Below, one piece after another: positions 9,569 to 17,139 of a stretch of 64,000 nucleotides of DNA. Both the position numbers and the translations under genes were made by a program. Numbering within the stretch: the first letter of the stretch is position 1; every line of letters begins with the position of its first letter. This DNA comes from Planctomycetota bacterium (GTDB taxonomy: Bacteria; Planctomycetota; Phycisphaerae; Phycisphaerales; UBA1924): positions 62,001-126,000 of the forward strand of contig JACTNA010000029.1 in the NCBI GenBank assembly GCA_014584315.1, read 5' to 3'. Under the pieces are notes generated by a model that saw nothing but the letters and a program-made list of their open reading frames with translations, was not told where the DNA came from and made no database searches.

Positions 9569-10091
9569 GCGGCGCCAGCGCGAAGAGCAGCGACCTCCAC
9601 TCCGCGTAGCGGTAGACCACGCCGTGGCGATCGTGAATCGCCCGCACCTCGCGCAACATCCGCTCGCTCAGGGCCTGCTGCCAGTCCTGGGCCGTCGGAT
9701 CGCAGTAGTACACGCGGCACCCGAGAGGCCGATGCGCGTGCACCTCGCAGAGCGTCGCGGGCTGGAACGGACACCCCCCCCTCGCCGCCGCGTCGGCCAC
9801 CCCCCGCTCGTCCGGCACCAGCGCGGGGTCGATCGAAACCAGCGTGAACGCCGCCTCCAGCCCCGTCGTGTAGAGACGGTGCCCCCATGCTTCGAACCGG
9901 CAGCACCGCCCCGACGCCGTGCACACAGGCCGACGCCGCGCCGCCTCGCGCGCCAACGCCGCGTACACCAGTTCGAGTTCGCCCGAGACCTGCGGGTCGC
10001 GCGCGGCGCGGAGCCAGGCCTCCGCCACCGCACGCTCCGGCGCGGCGGCGCGGAGCGCGGCCTCCCGCTCGGATGGCGTTGGCGGGTTCAT
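9525..10091 (-). CDS. YkgJ-family Cys-cluster protein (second of a pair)
   Basis: A 188-residue cytosolic protein of the YkgJ/UPF0153 family, thought to bind zinc or iron through a cysteine cluster; no enzyme activity is established. Cysteines visible are those in RPVCTASGRCCRF, GGCPFQ, LCEVH and HRPLGCRVYYC. ATG 10091 overlaps the stop of the upstream paralogue by four bases (ATGA), which indicates translational coupling. It overlaps the end of the convergent glycosyltransferase by 44 bases. The N-terminal ~50 residues are a helical extension with no recognised domain. Confidence 0.75.
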   Translation of the reverse strand: MNPPTPSEREAALRAAAPERAVAEAWLRAARDPQVSGELELVYAALAREAARRRPVCTASGRCCRFEAWGHRLYTTGLEAAFTLVSIDPALVPDERGVADAAARGGCPFQPATLCEVHAHRPLGCRVYYCDPTAQDWQQALSERMLREVRAIHDRHGVVYRYAEWRSLLFALAPLMARGGGAPTGEGG

Positions 10092-10546
10092 CGCGGGTGC
10101 CGCTCGCGGATGACGCGGACCTGCTGCGGCGTGTGCAGCCGCCCCCGGTCGATGCCCGGGCACGTCCCGCGCGCCCGCGTCCAGTCGTCGCGCGAGCGCA
10201 GCAGTTCGGGCCAGAACGGCCACGACCGGCACTGCGCGGGGCGATCCTCGTACACGCCGCAGACCGCCGCGCCGGGGACTCGGTCGCGGTCGAGAAAGAT
10301 GCAGTCGAACCCGCGCGGCCCCTCGCGCTCGACGAGCGACCGCCCGTAGCGCGTCGGCTCGGTGTAGCGCTCGACGAACGCCTCTCGCCCCATGCCCAGC
10401 CGCGCCGCCAGCGCATCGCACTCCGCGTCGCTCACCAGGACGTAGCCCGGCGGGCCGGAGCAGCAGTTGCCGCACATCGTGCAGGCGAACCGCAGGCCGA
10501 CCTCGCCGGTGTCCGGGTCCGGGCTGTCGAACCATTCGCGGGTCAT
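10088..10546 (-). CDS. YkgJ-family Cys-cluster protein (first of a pair)
   Basis: A 152-residue protein with the classic YkgJ-type cluster: CTMCGNCCSGPPG near residue 22, then CIFL, CGVYEDRPAQCRSWPFW and a late CPGI. The family is thought to coordinate a metal or Fe-S group, but its reaction is unknown. ATG 10546 begins MTREWFDS directly ahead of the domain. It overlaps the next YkgJ gene in an ATGA arrangement, so the two paralogues are made together and may form a heterodimer (inference). The intergenic region upstream carries an inverted repeat. Confidence 0.78.
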   Translation of the reverse strand: MTREWFDSPDPDTGEVGLRFACTMCGNCCSGPPGYVLVSDAECDALAARLGMGREAFVERYTEPTRYGRSLVEREGPRGFDCIFLDRDRVPGAAVCGVYEDRPAQCRSWPFWPELLRSRDDWTRARGTCPGIDRGRLHTPQQVRVIRERHPR

Positions 10547-10585
10547 CGGGGTGCGCCCAGGCCTCACCGGAGATCGTGCACGAAT

Positions 10586-10675
10586 CGGCAGAGTGGCAGA
10601 GCGCCCCCACGCCGGCGACCGGAATCGCCTCGTCACTTCGTCACTTTGCCGCTCTGCCGCTCTGCCACTTCGTCA
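10586..10675. repeat. Inverted repeat with short tandem words between two genes
   Basis: CGGCAGAGTGGCAGAGCG (10586-10603) pairs with the CGCTCTGCC-rich arm at 10650-10667, with one mismatch and a 46-base loop. The right side is made of repeated short words (CACTTCGTCAC, CGCTCTGC), unlike coding DNA. It may end the phosphatase transcript or be a dispersed intergenic repeat; no U-tract is present. Confidence 0.45.
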
Positions 10676-11968
10676 CCCCCGCCCCAGGTACCGCAGCGCG
10701 ACCAGCGTCTGGTCGTCGTCGCGCGTCCGCGCCCGCGTGTGCTCGTAGAGCGCGGTGTGGACCGACTCCACCACGCAGTCCGGGTTCCCCGAGCACCGCT
10801 CCAGCGCGGCGTCGAGCCGCTCGACGCCGAACATCTCGCGGTCCGGCCCGAACGCCTCCGTGATCCCGTCCGTATACAGGATCAGCGTGTCGTCGCGTTC
10901 CAGACGCACCGCGTCCTCCTCGCCCTCGAAGTCCGGGGCCAGCCCCAGCGGCAGCCCGCCCCCCCCCTCCAGCGGCGTCACGTGCCCGTTCGGTCCGTGC
11001 TTGTGGCGCGGCGGGTTGTGCCCGGCCCGCGCAAACCGCACCTCGCCCGTCGCCGGGTCCACCGCCGCGAAGAACGCCGTTACGAAACTCCCCTCGAGCG
11101 CCGCCGCGTGCAGGCGACGGTTCGCGTACCGCATCACCGCCACCGGCGAGAAGTCCGGACCCTCGTACCCGTGCAGGATCGCGTGCAGCATCGCCATCAC
11201 CGTCGCCGCCGCCGCCCCGTGCCCGGCCACGTCCGCGATCAGCACACCGAGCCGGCCGTCCGCCAGCCGGAAGAAGTCGTAGTAGTCGCCCCCCGCCTCG
11301 TCGGACGTCAGGTAACTCGTCGCGATCAGCAGCCCCGGCACGCTCGGCACGCGCTTGGGCAGCAGCGACTGCTGCACCCGCGCCACCTCCTCCAACTGCC
11401 GCGTCAGCGCGGCGTTCAACTCGTCCACCCGCGTGGCGTGCAGCAGGGTCCGCGTCGTCGCGCCCACCATGTTCGAGATCAGCACGTGCTCCGCCATCCC
11501 CGCCGTCGTGAACCCCTCCGGGTCGCGCCGGAAGGTGAACGTCCAGTTCAGCGGCTCGCCGTGGTCGAAGACCGGGCTGGCGATGCAACTCCCCATCTCC
11601 CCCAGTTCGTCGCCCAGCACCTCGTCGCCGCGCAGGTCCAGGTGCTGGAACAACTGCGGCTCGGGCCGCCCGAGCACCCGCCCCACGAACCCCCCCGTGT
11701 GCGAGGGGATCGTCTCCCAGTCGCGCCACGGGTCCGGCGCGCCCGGCGGCTGCTTCGAGGCCGGGACGATCCGGCGCGTGATCTTGTACTCCCCCTTCGC
11801 CAGCCCACGCACCGACACCGACAGCAGGTAGTCGTACGGGCGGACCTTCCAGAAGTGACGCCCGAACGCCGCCGGCACGTCGTGCGGGCGCGTCGCACGG
11901 CTCACCTCGCGGAGCAACTCCGTGAGGATCGGCAACTCCGCCACCCCGGATACGTCTACGGCGGACAT
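10673..11968 (-). CDS. SpoIIE/PP2C-type serine phosphatase with N-terminal GAF-like sensor
   Basis: A 431-residue protein. Residues ~10-190 look like a GAF-type sensor, a short helical linker follows (QLEEVARVQQSLLP, typical of RsbU/RsbP-like proteins), and the C-terminal ~240 residues form a PP2C domain. Metal-binding motifs are visible: DEAGGDYYDFF, LIADVAGHGAAA and LYTDGITEAFG. Such enzymes dephosphorylate anti-anti-sigma factors in partner-switching regulation; no anti-sigma or STAS partner lies nearby. ATG 11968 is supported by TAGACT 5 nt upstream and the lack of a ribosome-binding site. It is the last of a leftward series after the MlaF-like, dtd and cyclodeaminase-like genes, 40 bases from the preceding gene. 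Confidence 0.87.
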   Translation of the reverse strand: MSAVDVSGVAELPILTELLREVSRATRPHDVPAAFGRHFWKVRPYDYLLSVSVRGLAKGEYKITRRIVPASKQPPGAPDPWRDWETIPSHTGGFVGRVLGRPEPQLFQHLDLRGDEVLGDELGEMGSCIASPVFDHGEPLNWTFTFRRDPEGFTTAGMAEHVLISNMVGATTRTLLHATRVDELNAALTRQLEEVARVQQSLLPKRVPSVPGLLIATSYLTSDEAGGDYYDFFRLADGRLGVLIADVAGHGAAAATVMAMLHAILHGYEGPDFSPVAVMRYANRRLHAAALEGSFVTAFFAAVDPATGEVRFARAGHNPPRHKHGPNGHVTPLEGGGGLPLGLAPDFEGEEDAVRLERDDTLILYTDGITEAFGPDREMFGVERLDAALERCSGNPDCVVESVHTALYEHTRARTRDDDQTLVALRYLGRG

Positions 11969-11973
11969 GCCCG

Positions 11974-11979
11974 AGTCTA
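11974..11979 (-). promoter_or_regulatory. -10-like TAGACT just before the phosphatase start
   Basis: On the minus strand TAGACT ends 5 nt before ATG 11968. This would give a leaderless mRNA, so the phosphatase may have its own transcript besides read-through from the genes upstream. Confidence 0.4.
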
Positions 11980-12008
11980 GGTCGCGCCGCGGCACGCCCC
12001 CCGCCCGA

Positions 12009-12626
12009 TCAACCCCCCCGGCACCGGTCCTCCACCCGACGGGCACGCTCCGCCAGGTCGGCCAGCGTCGTCACCGTGTCGCTCTCGATCTCGTCGCGCC
12101 GCTCGGCGTCCGCCACCAGCGGCAGGTTGATCGAGACGTTCCACGCCGACGCTCGCGCCGACGCCGCCGACAGCACCGCCGCGATCGCCAGGTCGCTCCG
12201 CAGGTTGCGGTTCGAGATCGGCTCGACGGCCTCCAGCAGGCGGAGCACGTTCGAGCACGCCGCCATCGCCGCCCGGGGCGCGCCGATCGCCGCCTCCAGC
12301 GCGCCGGGCAACTCCGCCTGCCGACGAGGGTCGCTCTCGGGCAGACGCAGCAGCGGCGAGAGCACGCCGTACGCCTCCGCGTCCTCGTCCGCCAGCCGCA
12401 GCAGCACCACCCGCGCCGCCTCGAACCGCCGGGCCGCGTCCTCCAGCCGGTCGCGGTGCGCCTCGGCGTCCTTGCGCCCGATCGTGTACGCCACCACCAT
12501 CCCCGCCAGCGACGCCGCCACCGCCCCGGTCAGGCACGCCGCGGCCCCGCCGCCCGGCGTCGGCGCGCGCGCGCCGAGCGCCCCCAGAAACGCGCCGATC
12601 GTTTGCCTCGAAACAGGCTCGGCCAT
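12009..12626 (-). CDS. Cyclodeaminase/cyclohydrolase family protein (FTCD C-domain-like)
   Basis: A stand-alone 205-residue helical protein matching the formimidoyltetrahydrofolate cyclodeaminase domain, including the start FLGALGARAPTPGGGAAA and the long helices that follow (MVVAYTIGRKD, FEAARVVLLRLADEDAEAY). In full-length FTCD this domain releases ammonia from 5-formimino-THF. Stand-alone copies may act as methenyl-THF cyclohydrolases or serve another folate step, and the exact reaction is not established. A TAGGCT hexamer lies 9 nt before the ATG. It sits 30 bases after dtd and 40 bases before the phosphatase, all on the minus strand. Confidence 0.85.
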   Translation of the reverse strand: MAEPVSRQTIGAFLGALGARAPTPGGGAAACLTGAVAASLAGMVVAYTIGRKDAEAHRDRLEDAARRFEAARVVLLRLADEDAEAYGVLSPLLRLPESDPRRQAELPGALEAAIGAPRAAMAACSNVLRLLEAVEPISNRNLRSDLAIAAVLSAASARASAWNVSINLPLVADAERRDEIESDTVTTLADLAERARRVEDRCRGG

Positions 12627-12656
12627 CCGCCGCCCAGCCTACCAGACCCCCGAGCG

Positions 12657-13100
12657 TCACGCCCGCGAGTCCAGCACGAGCGTGACCGGCCCGTCGTTTA
12701 CCAGGCGGACCTGCATGTGCGCCCCGAAGACCCCCGTCTCCACGCGCACGCCCCGCCCCCGCAGCGCATCCGCAAGGGCGTCGAAGGCGGCCGCGGCCTC
12801 CGGCGGGCGCATCGCCCCGTCGAACGACGGACGCCGTCCCTTGCGAGCATCCCCCGCCACGGTGAAGTTCGGCACCAGCAGGACCTCGCCCCCCGTGTCC
12901 AGCAGGCTCAAGTTCATCTTCCCAGCGTCGTCCTCGAAGACGCGCAGGCGGGCGACCTTGTCGGCCGTCCAGTCCAGATCTCGCTCCGCGTCCCCCTCGA
13001 CCACGGCCACGAGCACGACCAGCCCCGCACCGATCACCGCGCGGGGCGCCCCGTCGGCATCCAGCGAAGCCCCCGACACCCGTTGGACGACGCACTTCAT
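12657..13100 (-). CDS. dtd: D-aminoacyl-tRNA deacylase
   Basis: A 147-residue enzyme that hydrolyses D-amino acids (and glycine mischarged on tRNA-Ala) from tRNA in the cytosol. It starts MKCVVQRVSGASL as is typical, with the family's full length. The NxGPVT motif is present as VNDGPVTLVLDSR. The other catalytic motif, usually SQFTL, reads PNFTV here, so the usual serine and glutamine are replaced. The gene starts 9 bases after the MlaF-like ATPase stop, which implies cotranscription. The change could tune substrate choice, or another residue may take over; otherwise the fold signature is complete. Confidence 0.88.
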   Translation of the reverse strand: MKCVVQRVSGASLDADGAPRAVIGAGLVVLVAVVEGDAERDLDWTADKVARLRVFEDDAGKMNLSLLDTGGEVLLVPNFTVAGDARKGRRPSFDGAMRPPEAAAAFDALADALRGRGVRVETGVFGAHMQVRLVNDGPVTLVLDSRA

Positions 13101-13109
13101 GGCGCAACC

Positions 13110-13943
13110 TCACCCCGGCGTCGGGCGCGCGTGCAACGCGGGCATGACCTCGAGGTACTCGCGGGCGGGCGGGCAGTCCGCGCGCCCGAAGCCCTCGTAC
13201 GGCCCGTCGTAGCAGACGCCTCCCTGGTGGAGCATGATCACGCGCGGCGCGAGGCGGCGCAGCAGTTCCCGGTCGTGCGTGATCACCAGCGTCGTGCGCC
13301 GCGCCCCGTCAGCCCGCGCCGTGTGGTGCAGGTTCCAGATCAGTTCGTGGATGCCGCCCGACACCACCGGGTCCAGCCCCGTCGTCGGCTCGTCGTAGAA
13401 GATCACGATCGGGTCCAGCGCGATCGCCCGCGCGATCGCCACGCGCTTCGCCATCCCACCCGACAGGTTGTCCCGGTCCTTGTGCAGCACGTCATCGACG
13501 TCCAGTGCACACGCCGCCAGCGCGGCCCGCGCACGACGCTCGATCTCCGCCTCGTCCGCCACCTCGTGCTCGCGCAGCAGCAGCGCGATGTTCTCGTACA
13601 CGCTCCCCGAGAAGAGCGCGTTCCGCTGGAACACGACCGCCCAGTGGCGACGCACCGCGTCGAACTCGTCGTCGTCAAGCGTCGCCGGGTCAACGAGCGG
13701 CGCGCCCCGGCGGCTGTGGTCCGCCACCAGCACCCGACCCTCGCTCGGGTTCAGCAGCCCGATGATCAGGTCCAGCAGCACCGTCTTGCCCGAGCCGCTC
13801 GCCCCCACGATCGCCACGATCTCGCCCGCCGCGACCTCGACGCCCACCCCGCGCAGCACCACGCGGTCGCCGAACGACTTGCCCAGCCCTTCCGTGCGCA
13901 CTTCGACGGGCGCGTCGTGTTTGGAGTCCGTTCCGGCCGGCAT
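13110..13943 (-). CDS. Mla-type ABC transporter ATP-binding protein (MlaF-like)
   Basis: A 277-residue stand-alone ATPase. Walker A is GASGSGKT, the signature is LSGGMAKRVAIARA (the GGM form is typical of MlaF/TTG2A lipid transporters), Walker B is IFYDEPTTGLDP and the H-loop is VITHD. It would power retrograde or anterograde phospholipid traffic with an MlaE-type permease and an MCE protein. No permease is in this window, but a second MlaF and an MlaD lie just to the right on the other strand. ATG 13943 is preceded at 6 nt by TATGCT. It heads the leftward series that continues with dtd. Confidence 0.87.
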   Translation of the reverse strand: MPAGTDSKHDAPVEVRTEGLGKSFGDRVVLRGVGVEVAAGEIVAIVGASGSGKTVLLDLIIGLLNPSEGRVLVADHSRRGAPLVDPATLDDDEFDAVRRHWAVVFQRNALFSGSVYENIALLLREHEVADEAEIERRARAALAACALDVDDVLHKDRDNLSGGMAKRVAIARAIALDPIVIFYDEPTTGLDPVVSGGIHELIWNLHHTARADGARRTTLVITHDRELLRRLAPRVIMLHQGGVCYDGPYEGFGRADCPPAREYLEVMPALHARPTPG

Positions 13944-13949
13944 CCGGGC

Positions 13950-13955
13950 AGCATA
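13950..13955 (-). promoter_or_regulatory. -10-like TATGCT just before the MlaF-like start
   Basis: On the minus strand TATGCT ends 6 nt before ATG 13943, with no Shine-Dalgarno close to the start. It is the likely promoter of the mlaF-dtd-cyclodeaminase series. The divergent cysteine desulfurase promoter lies only ~80 bases away. Confidence 0.45.
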
Positions 13956-14033
13956 CGCCCCGTCCCTCCGGGTGGAGCCCCCGATCCGCCCGTTCCACGC
14001 CGCGCGCCGCTCGGTCGCCGGGGTTCCGACCGG

Positions 14034-14039
14034 TAAGAT
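14034..14039 (+). promoter_or_regulatory. -10-like TAAGAT just before the cysteine desulfurase start
   Basis: TAAGAT ends 6 nt before GTG 14046 and no ribosome-binding site is visible, which predicts a leaderless transcript. Confidence 0.45.
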
Positions 14040-14045
14040 GACGGC

Positions 14046-15293
14046 GTGATCTATCTGGACAACAACGCCACCACCCGTCCCAGCCCGGCGGTCGTCGAGG
14101 CCGTCTGCCGCGCCCTCACCGACCTCTGGCCCAACCCCTCCAGCATGCACCGCGCCGGGCAGGCCGCCCGACAGGCCGTCGAACTCGCCCGGCGCGAAGT
14201 CGCGACCCTCATCGGCGCGCGCGCCCGCGAGATCACCTTCACCTCCAGCGGCACCGAGTCCATCGACCTCGCCATACGCGGCGCGATCGACGCCTCCGGA
14301 CGCCGAACCATCGTCACCACGGCCGTCGAGCACGGCGCGGTCCGCGAACTCGCGCACGACCTCGAGCAGCGCGGCCTCGCCGCCGTCCGCTGGGCGCCCC
14401 TGGACCGGCACGGCGCGGCCGACCCCGACGCCCTCGCCGACCTCCTCGACGAGTCCGTCGCCGTCGTCAGCATCCAGTGGGCCAACAACGAGACCGGCGT
14501 CGTCCACCCCGTCGCACGCATCGGCGCGCTCTGCCGAGAGCGCAATCTCCTCTTCCACTGCGACGGCACCCAGTGGGTCGGCAAGATGCCCACCAACGTC
14601 GGCAGCGCGGCCCCGCTCCCCCGCACCGATCCCGCCTCCAACGGCCACGCCCGATGTACCGATGACGCCGCGCCCGCCGTCGAGGCCACGCCGATCGACA
14701 TCCTCACGTTCAGCCCCCACAAGTTCCACGGTCCCAAGGGCATCGGCGTCGTCTGGAGTCGGCGCGGCGTCCGCCTCAAGCCCCAGATCCACGGCACGCA
14801 GGAACTCGGACGACGCGGCGGCACCGAGAATGTCCCCGGCATCGTCGGCGCGGGCGTCGCCTGCCGCGAAGCCGCCGAATGGCTCGCCAACCCCGAGAAC
14901 CTCCGCGCCTGCCGCGCCAGGCGCGACCGATTCGAGCGCACCGTCGCGCAGCGCATCCCGGGCGCGGTCCTCAACGCCCCCAAGGCCCCCGAGGCCCGCG
15001 TCTGGAACACCGCCAGCATCGGCTTCCCACGCCTCGAAGCCGAGGCCCTCCTCTTGCTCATGAGCGAACGCGGCCTGTGCGCTTCGGCCGGATCCGCCTG
15101 CGCGTCGGGATCGCTCGAAGCATCCCCCGTCCTCATCGCCTCCGGCATCGCCCCCGAGGTCGCCCACGGCACGATCCGCTTCAGCATCTGCCGGCACACC
15201 ACCGACGACGAGATCGACCGGGCCGTGGACCTCATCGCCGAGTGTGTCGAGGTCCTCTCACGCTCGATGGCCGCCTCCGGCCGCGGCGCCTGA
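14046..15293 (+). CDS. Cysteine desulfurase (NifS/IscS family)
   Basis: A 415-residue PLP enzyme that takes sulfur from cysteine as a persulfide for Fe-S clusters or thio-modification. It begins MIYLDNNATTRPS. SGTESIDLAI and QWANNETGVVHPV bind PLP, the lysine lies in ILTFSPHKFHGPKG, and the sulfur-carrying cysteine is in SAGSACASGS. About 25 extra residues (roughly 183-210, ending PAVEATP) split the region between the WVGKMP motif and the PLP-lysine strand; this insertion is unusual. GTG 14046 begins directly at the family N-terminus. It is followed within 45 bases by a DUF4190 protein and then Mla genes, and no iscU or suf partner is nearby. Confidence 0.93.
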   Translation: MIYLDNNATTRPSPAVVEAVCRALTDLWPNPSSMHRAGQAARQAVELARREVATLIGARAREITFTSSGTESIDLAIRGAIDASGRRTIVTTAVEHGAVRELAHDLEQRGLAAVRWAPLDRHGAADPDALADLLDESVAVVSIQWANNETGVVHPVARIGALCRERNLLFHCDGTQWVGKMPTNVGSAAPLPRTDPASNGHARCTDDAAPAVEATPIDILTFSPHKFHGPKGIGVVWSRRGVRLKPQIHGTQELGRRGGTENVPGIVGAGVACREAAEWLANPENLRACRARRDRFERTVAQRIPGAVLNAPKAPEARVWNTASIGFPRLEAEALLLLMSERGLCASAGSACASGSLEASPVLIASGIAPEVAHGTIRFSICRHTTDDEIDRAVDLIAECVEVLSRSMAASGRGA

Positions 15294-15324
15294 CCCGCGC
15301 CGTGCAGCCCGCTCTTCCCCCGGC

Positions 15325-15330
15325 TAGCCT
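15325..15330 (+). promoter_or_regulatory. -10-like TAGCCT just before the DUF4190 gene
   Basis: TAGCCT ends 6 nt before ATG 15337, with no Shine-Dalgarno sequence. This spacing supports the ATG over the in-frame GTG at 15331. Confidence 0.4.
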
Positions 15331-15336
15331 GTGGGC

Positions 15337-16134
15337 ATGAGCCAGTCCGACTTCAACCGCGGGTTCTCCGACTTCGGCCCCGGCGACGAGGTCGTCGCCC
15401 CCGAACGCACCAGCCTGCTGGCCGTCGGCTCGCTCATCGTTTCGATCCTCTCGCTTGTCGCCTGCTGCGTGCCCGGCGTGGGGGTGCTCGGCGTGGTGAT
15501 GGGGGTGGCCGCGTTGCCGGGCATCTCGCGCTCCCGCGGCCGCGTCGGCGGCAAGGGCATGGCCATCACGGGGATCGTCATCGGGCTGATCGCCGCGCTC
15601 CTCTCGCTGTTCCTCTGGCTGGGCGGCTCGATGGGATGGTCGCAGGCCGCGTCGCGCTTCGACGGCGCTTTCGACCCCGATCCCGCCGTCACGCGCGCCA
15701 TGATGGCGCGCTCGTTCACCAATGCCTTCACCGACGAGGATCACGCGCTCTTCCTCGCCGAGGTCGAGTCGGAGTGGGGCGCGTTCCGCAGCGTCGATCG
15801 CTCGCTCATCTCCGCGCTCGGCCGCTACTTCGGCGAGGGGCAGTCGCTCCAGGTCATCGCGAACGCCCCCCCCTCGTACCAGTCGCGCATGTGGCCGATG
15901 CCCGCCGACTTCGACAACGGGCGAACGTTCGTCATCGCCATCATGGTCCAGGGCCAGAACACTCCCGACGGCTTCCCCGCCTTCGAGAACATCGGCGTCG
16001 TCTCACGCGACGGCTCGCGCATCATCTGGCTCATCGACCCCGTCACAACCCCCACAACCCCCACAACCCCCACGACTCCCGCGCCGCCGCCCGCGGACGC
16101 ACCGGCGGACCCGGGCGACGACGACGGCGGCTGA
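15337..16134 (+). CDS. DUF4190-domain membrane protein
   Basis: Predicted 265-residue membrane protein of unknown function. Residues ~25-100 carry the DUF4190 pattern: a helix (LAVGSLIVSILSLVACC), a glycine turn with small residues, GGKGMAITGIVIG and a second helix (IAALLSLFLWL). The following ~140 residues are probably extracytoplasmic, and the end is a TTP repeat (PTTPTTPTTP) and acidic tail, likely flexible. ATG 15337 fits a TAGCCT hexamer 6 nt upstream. It lies between the cysteine desulfurase and the mlaF-mlaD pair on the same strand; the close spacing suggests shared expression, but a functional link is not shown. Confidence 0.72.
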   Translation: MSQSDFNRGFSDFGPGDEVVAPERTSLLAVGSLIVSILSLVACCVPGVGVLGVVMGVAALPGISRSRGRVGGKGMAITGIVIGLIAALLSLFLWLGGSMGWSQAASRFDGAFDPDPAVTRAMMARSFTNAFTDEDHALFLAEVESEWGAFRSVDRSLISALGRYFGEGQSLQVIANAPPSYQSRMWPMPADFDNGRTFVIAIMVQGQNTPDGFPAFENIGVVSRDGSRIIWLIDPVTTPTTPTTPTTPAPPPADAPADPGDDDGG

Positions 16135-16179
16135 TCCCGCCCGGCCTCTCGTCCGGCCTCCACCGTTCCTTCGGCCCCG

Positions 16180-16185
16180 TATCAT
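16180..16185 (+). promoter_or_regulatory. -10-like TATCAT just before mlaF
   Basis: TATCAT ends 7 nt before GTG 16193 and no ribosome-binding site is visible. It is the likely promoter of the mlaF-mlaD-hydrolase group and supports the GTG start. Confidence 0.42.
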
Positions 16186-16192
16186 CCGTCCC

Positions 16193-17047
16193 GTGCCCGA
16201 ACCGTCGCCCGAGCCTGTGATCTCCTGCCGCGGCGTCTGCAAACGCTTCGACGGCCGGACCGTCCTCGAGTCCTTCGACCTCGACGTCTACCCGGGCGAG
16301 ACCATGGTCATCATGGGCGGCTCAGGCTCCGGCAAGAGCACCTCGCTCCGCCTGATGATCGGCTCCTTCCGCCCCGAGGAAGGGAGCATCCGGATGTTCG
16401 GGCGAGACGTCGCCACGCTCGACCCCGAGGAACTGAACGAGGTCCGCAAGAAGTTCGGCATCCTCTTCCAGTCCGGCGCGCTCTTCAACTCCATGACCAT
16501 CGCAGAGAACGTCGCCCTCCCGCTCCGCGAGCACACCGACCTCGACCAGGACATCATCGACATCCAGGTCCAGATCAAACTCGAACTCGTCGGCCTGCGC
16601 GAGCACGCCGACAAGTACCCCGCCCAGATATCCGGCGGCATGAAGAAACGCGCCGGCCTCGCCCGCGCCCTCGCCCTCGACCCGCGCATCCTCTTCTACG
16701 ACGAGCCGAGCGCGGGACTCGACCCGGTCACCAGCGCGCAGATCGACCAGCTGATCGTCGCCCTCTCCAAGCAACTCGGCGTCACCAGCGTCGTCGTCAC
16801 CCACGAGATGGACTCCGCCTTCACCATCGCCGACCGCATGGCGATGCTCGACAAGGGACGCATCCTCCAGGTCGAGCGACGGGAGTGGTTCGAACGGCTC
16901 CGAGACACCCCGCGCGAGCAGGCCCGCGACCTCCCCGAGAACGAACGACTCATCCGCCAGTTCCTGCGCGGCGACCCCGAAGGCCCCATCACCAGCCGAC
17001 GCGACGAAACCGCCTTCCAGGCCGCACTCTTCGGCCACGACCTCTGA
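16193..17047 (+). CDS. mlaF: Phospholipid ABC transporter ATP-binding protein MlaF
   Basis: A 284-residue ATPase of the Mla/MCE lipid-transport system, working at the inner membrane with an MlaE permease and the MCE protein encoded next to it. Walker A (GGSGSGKST), Q-loop (FGILFQSGALF, the MlaF-type FQ-SGALF pattern), signature (ISGGMKKRAGLARA), Walker B (ILFYDEPSAGLDP) and H-loop (VVVTHE) are all present. The C-terminal ~45 residues run past the fold as a charged tail. GTG 16193 gives a short lead before the first strand; GTG 16217 is the alternative. mlaD follows after 92 bases. The permease gene mlaE is not in the window. Confidence 0.9.
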   Translation: MPEPSPEPVISCRGVCKRFDGRTVLESFDLDVYPGETMVIMGGSGSGKSTSLRLMIGSFRPEEGSIRMFGRDVATLDPEELNEVRKKFGILFQSGALFNSMTIAENVALPLREHTDLDQDIIDIQVQIKLELVGLREHADKYPAQISGGMKKRAGLARALALDPRILFYDEPSAGLDPVTSAQIDQLIVALSKQLGVTSVVVTHEMDSAFTIADRMAMLDKGRILQVERREWFERLRDTPREQARDLPENERLIRQFLRGDPEGPITSRRDETAFQAALFGHDL

Positions 17048-17139
17048 GCGGCCCGCCGCAGGCCCGTTATACTCCGCCGAGTGCGGTCGCCGATCCGATC
17101 GCCGCGGATCTGGCCGGGAGCCTTGGGGGCGCGTCGCGC

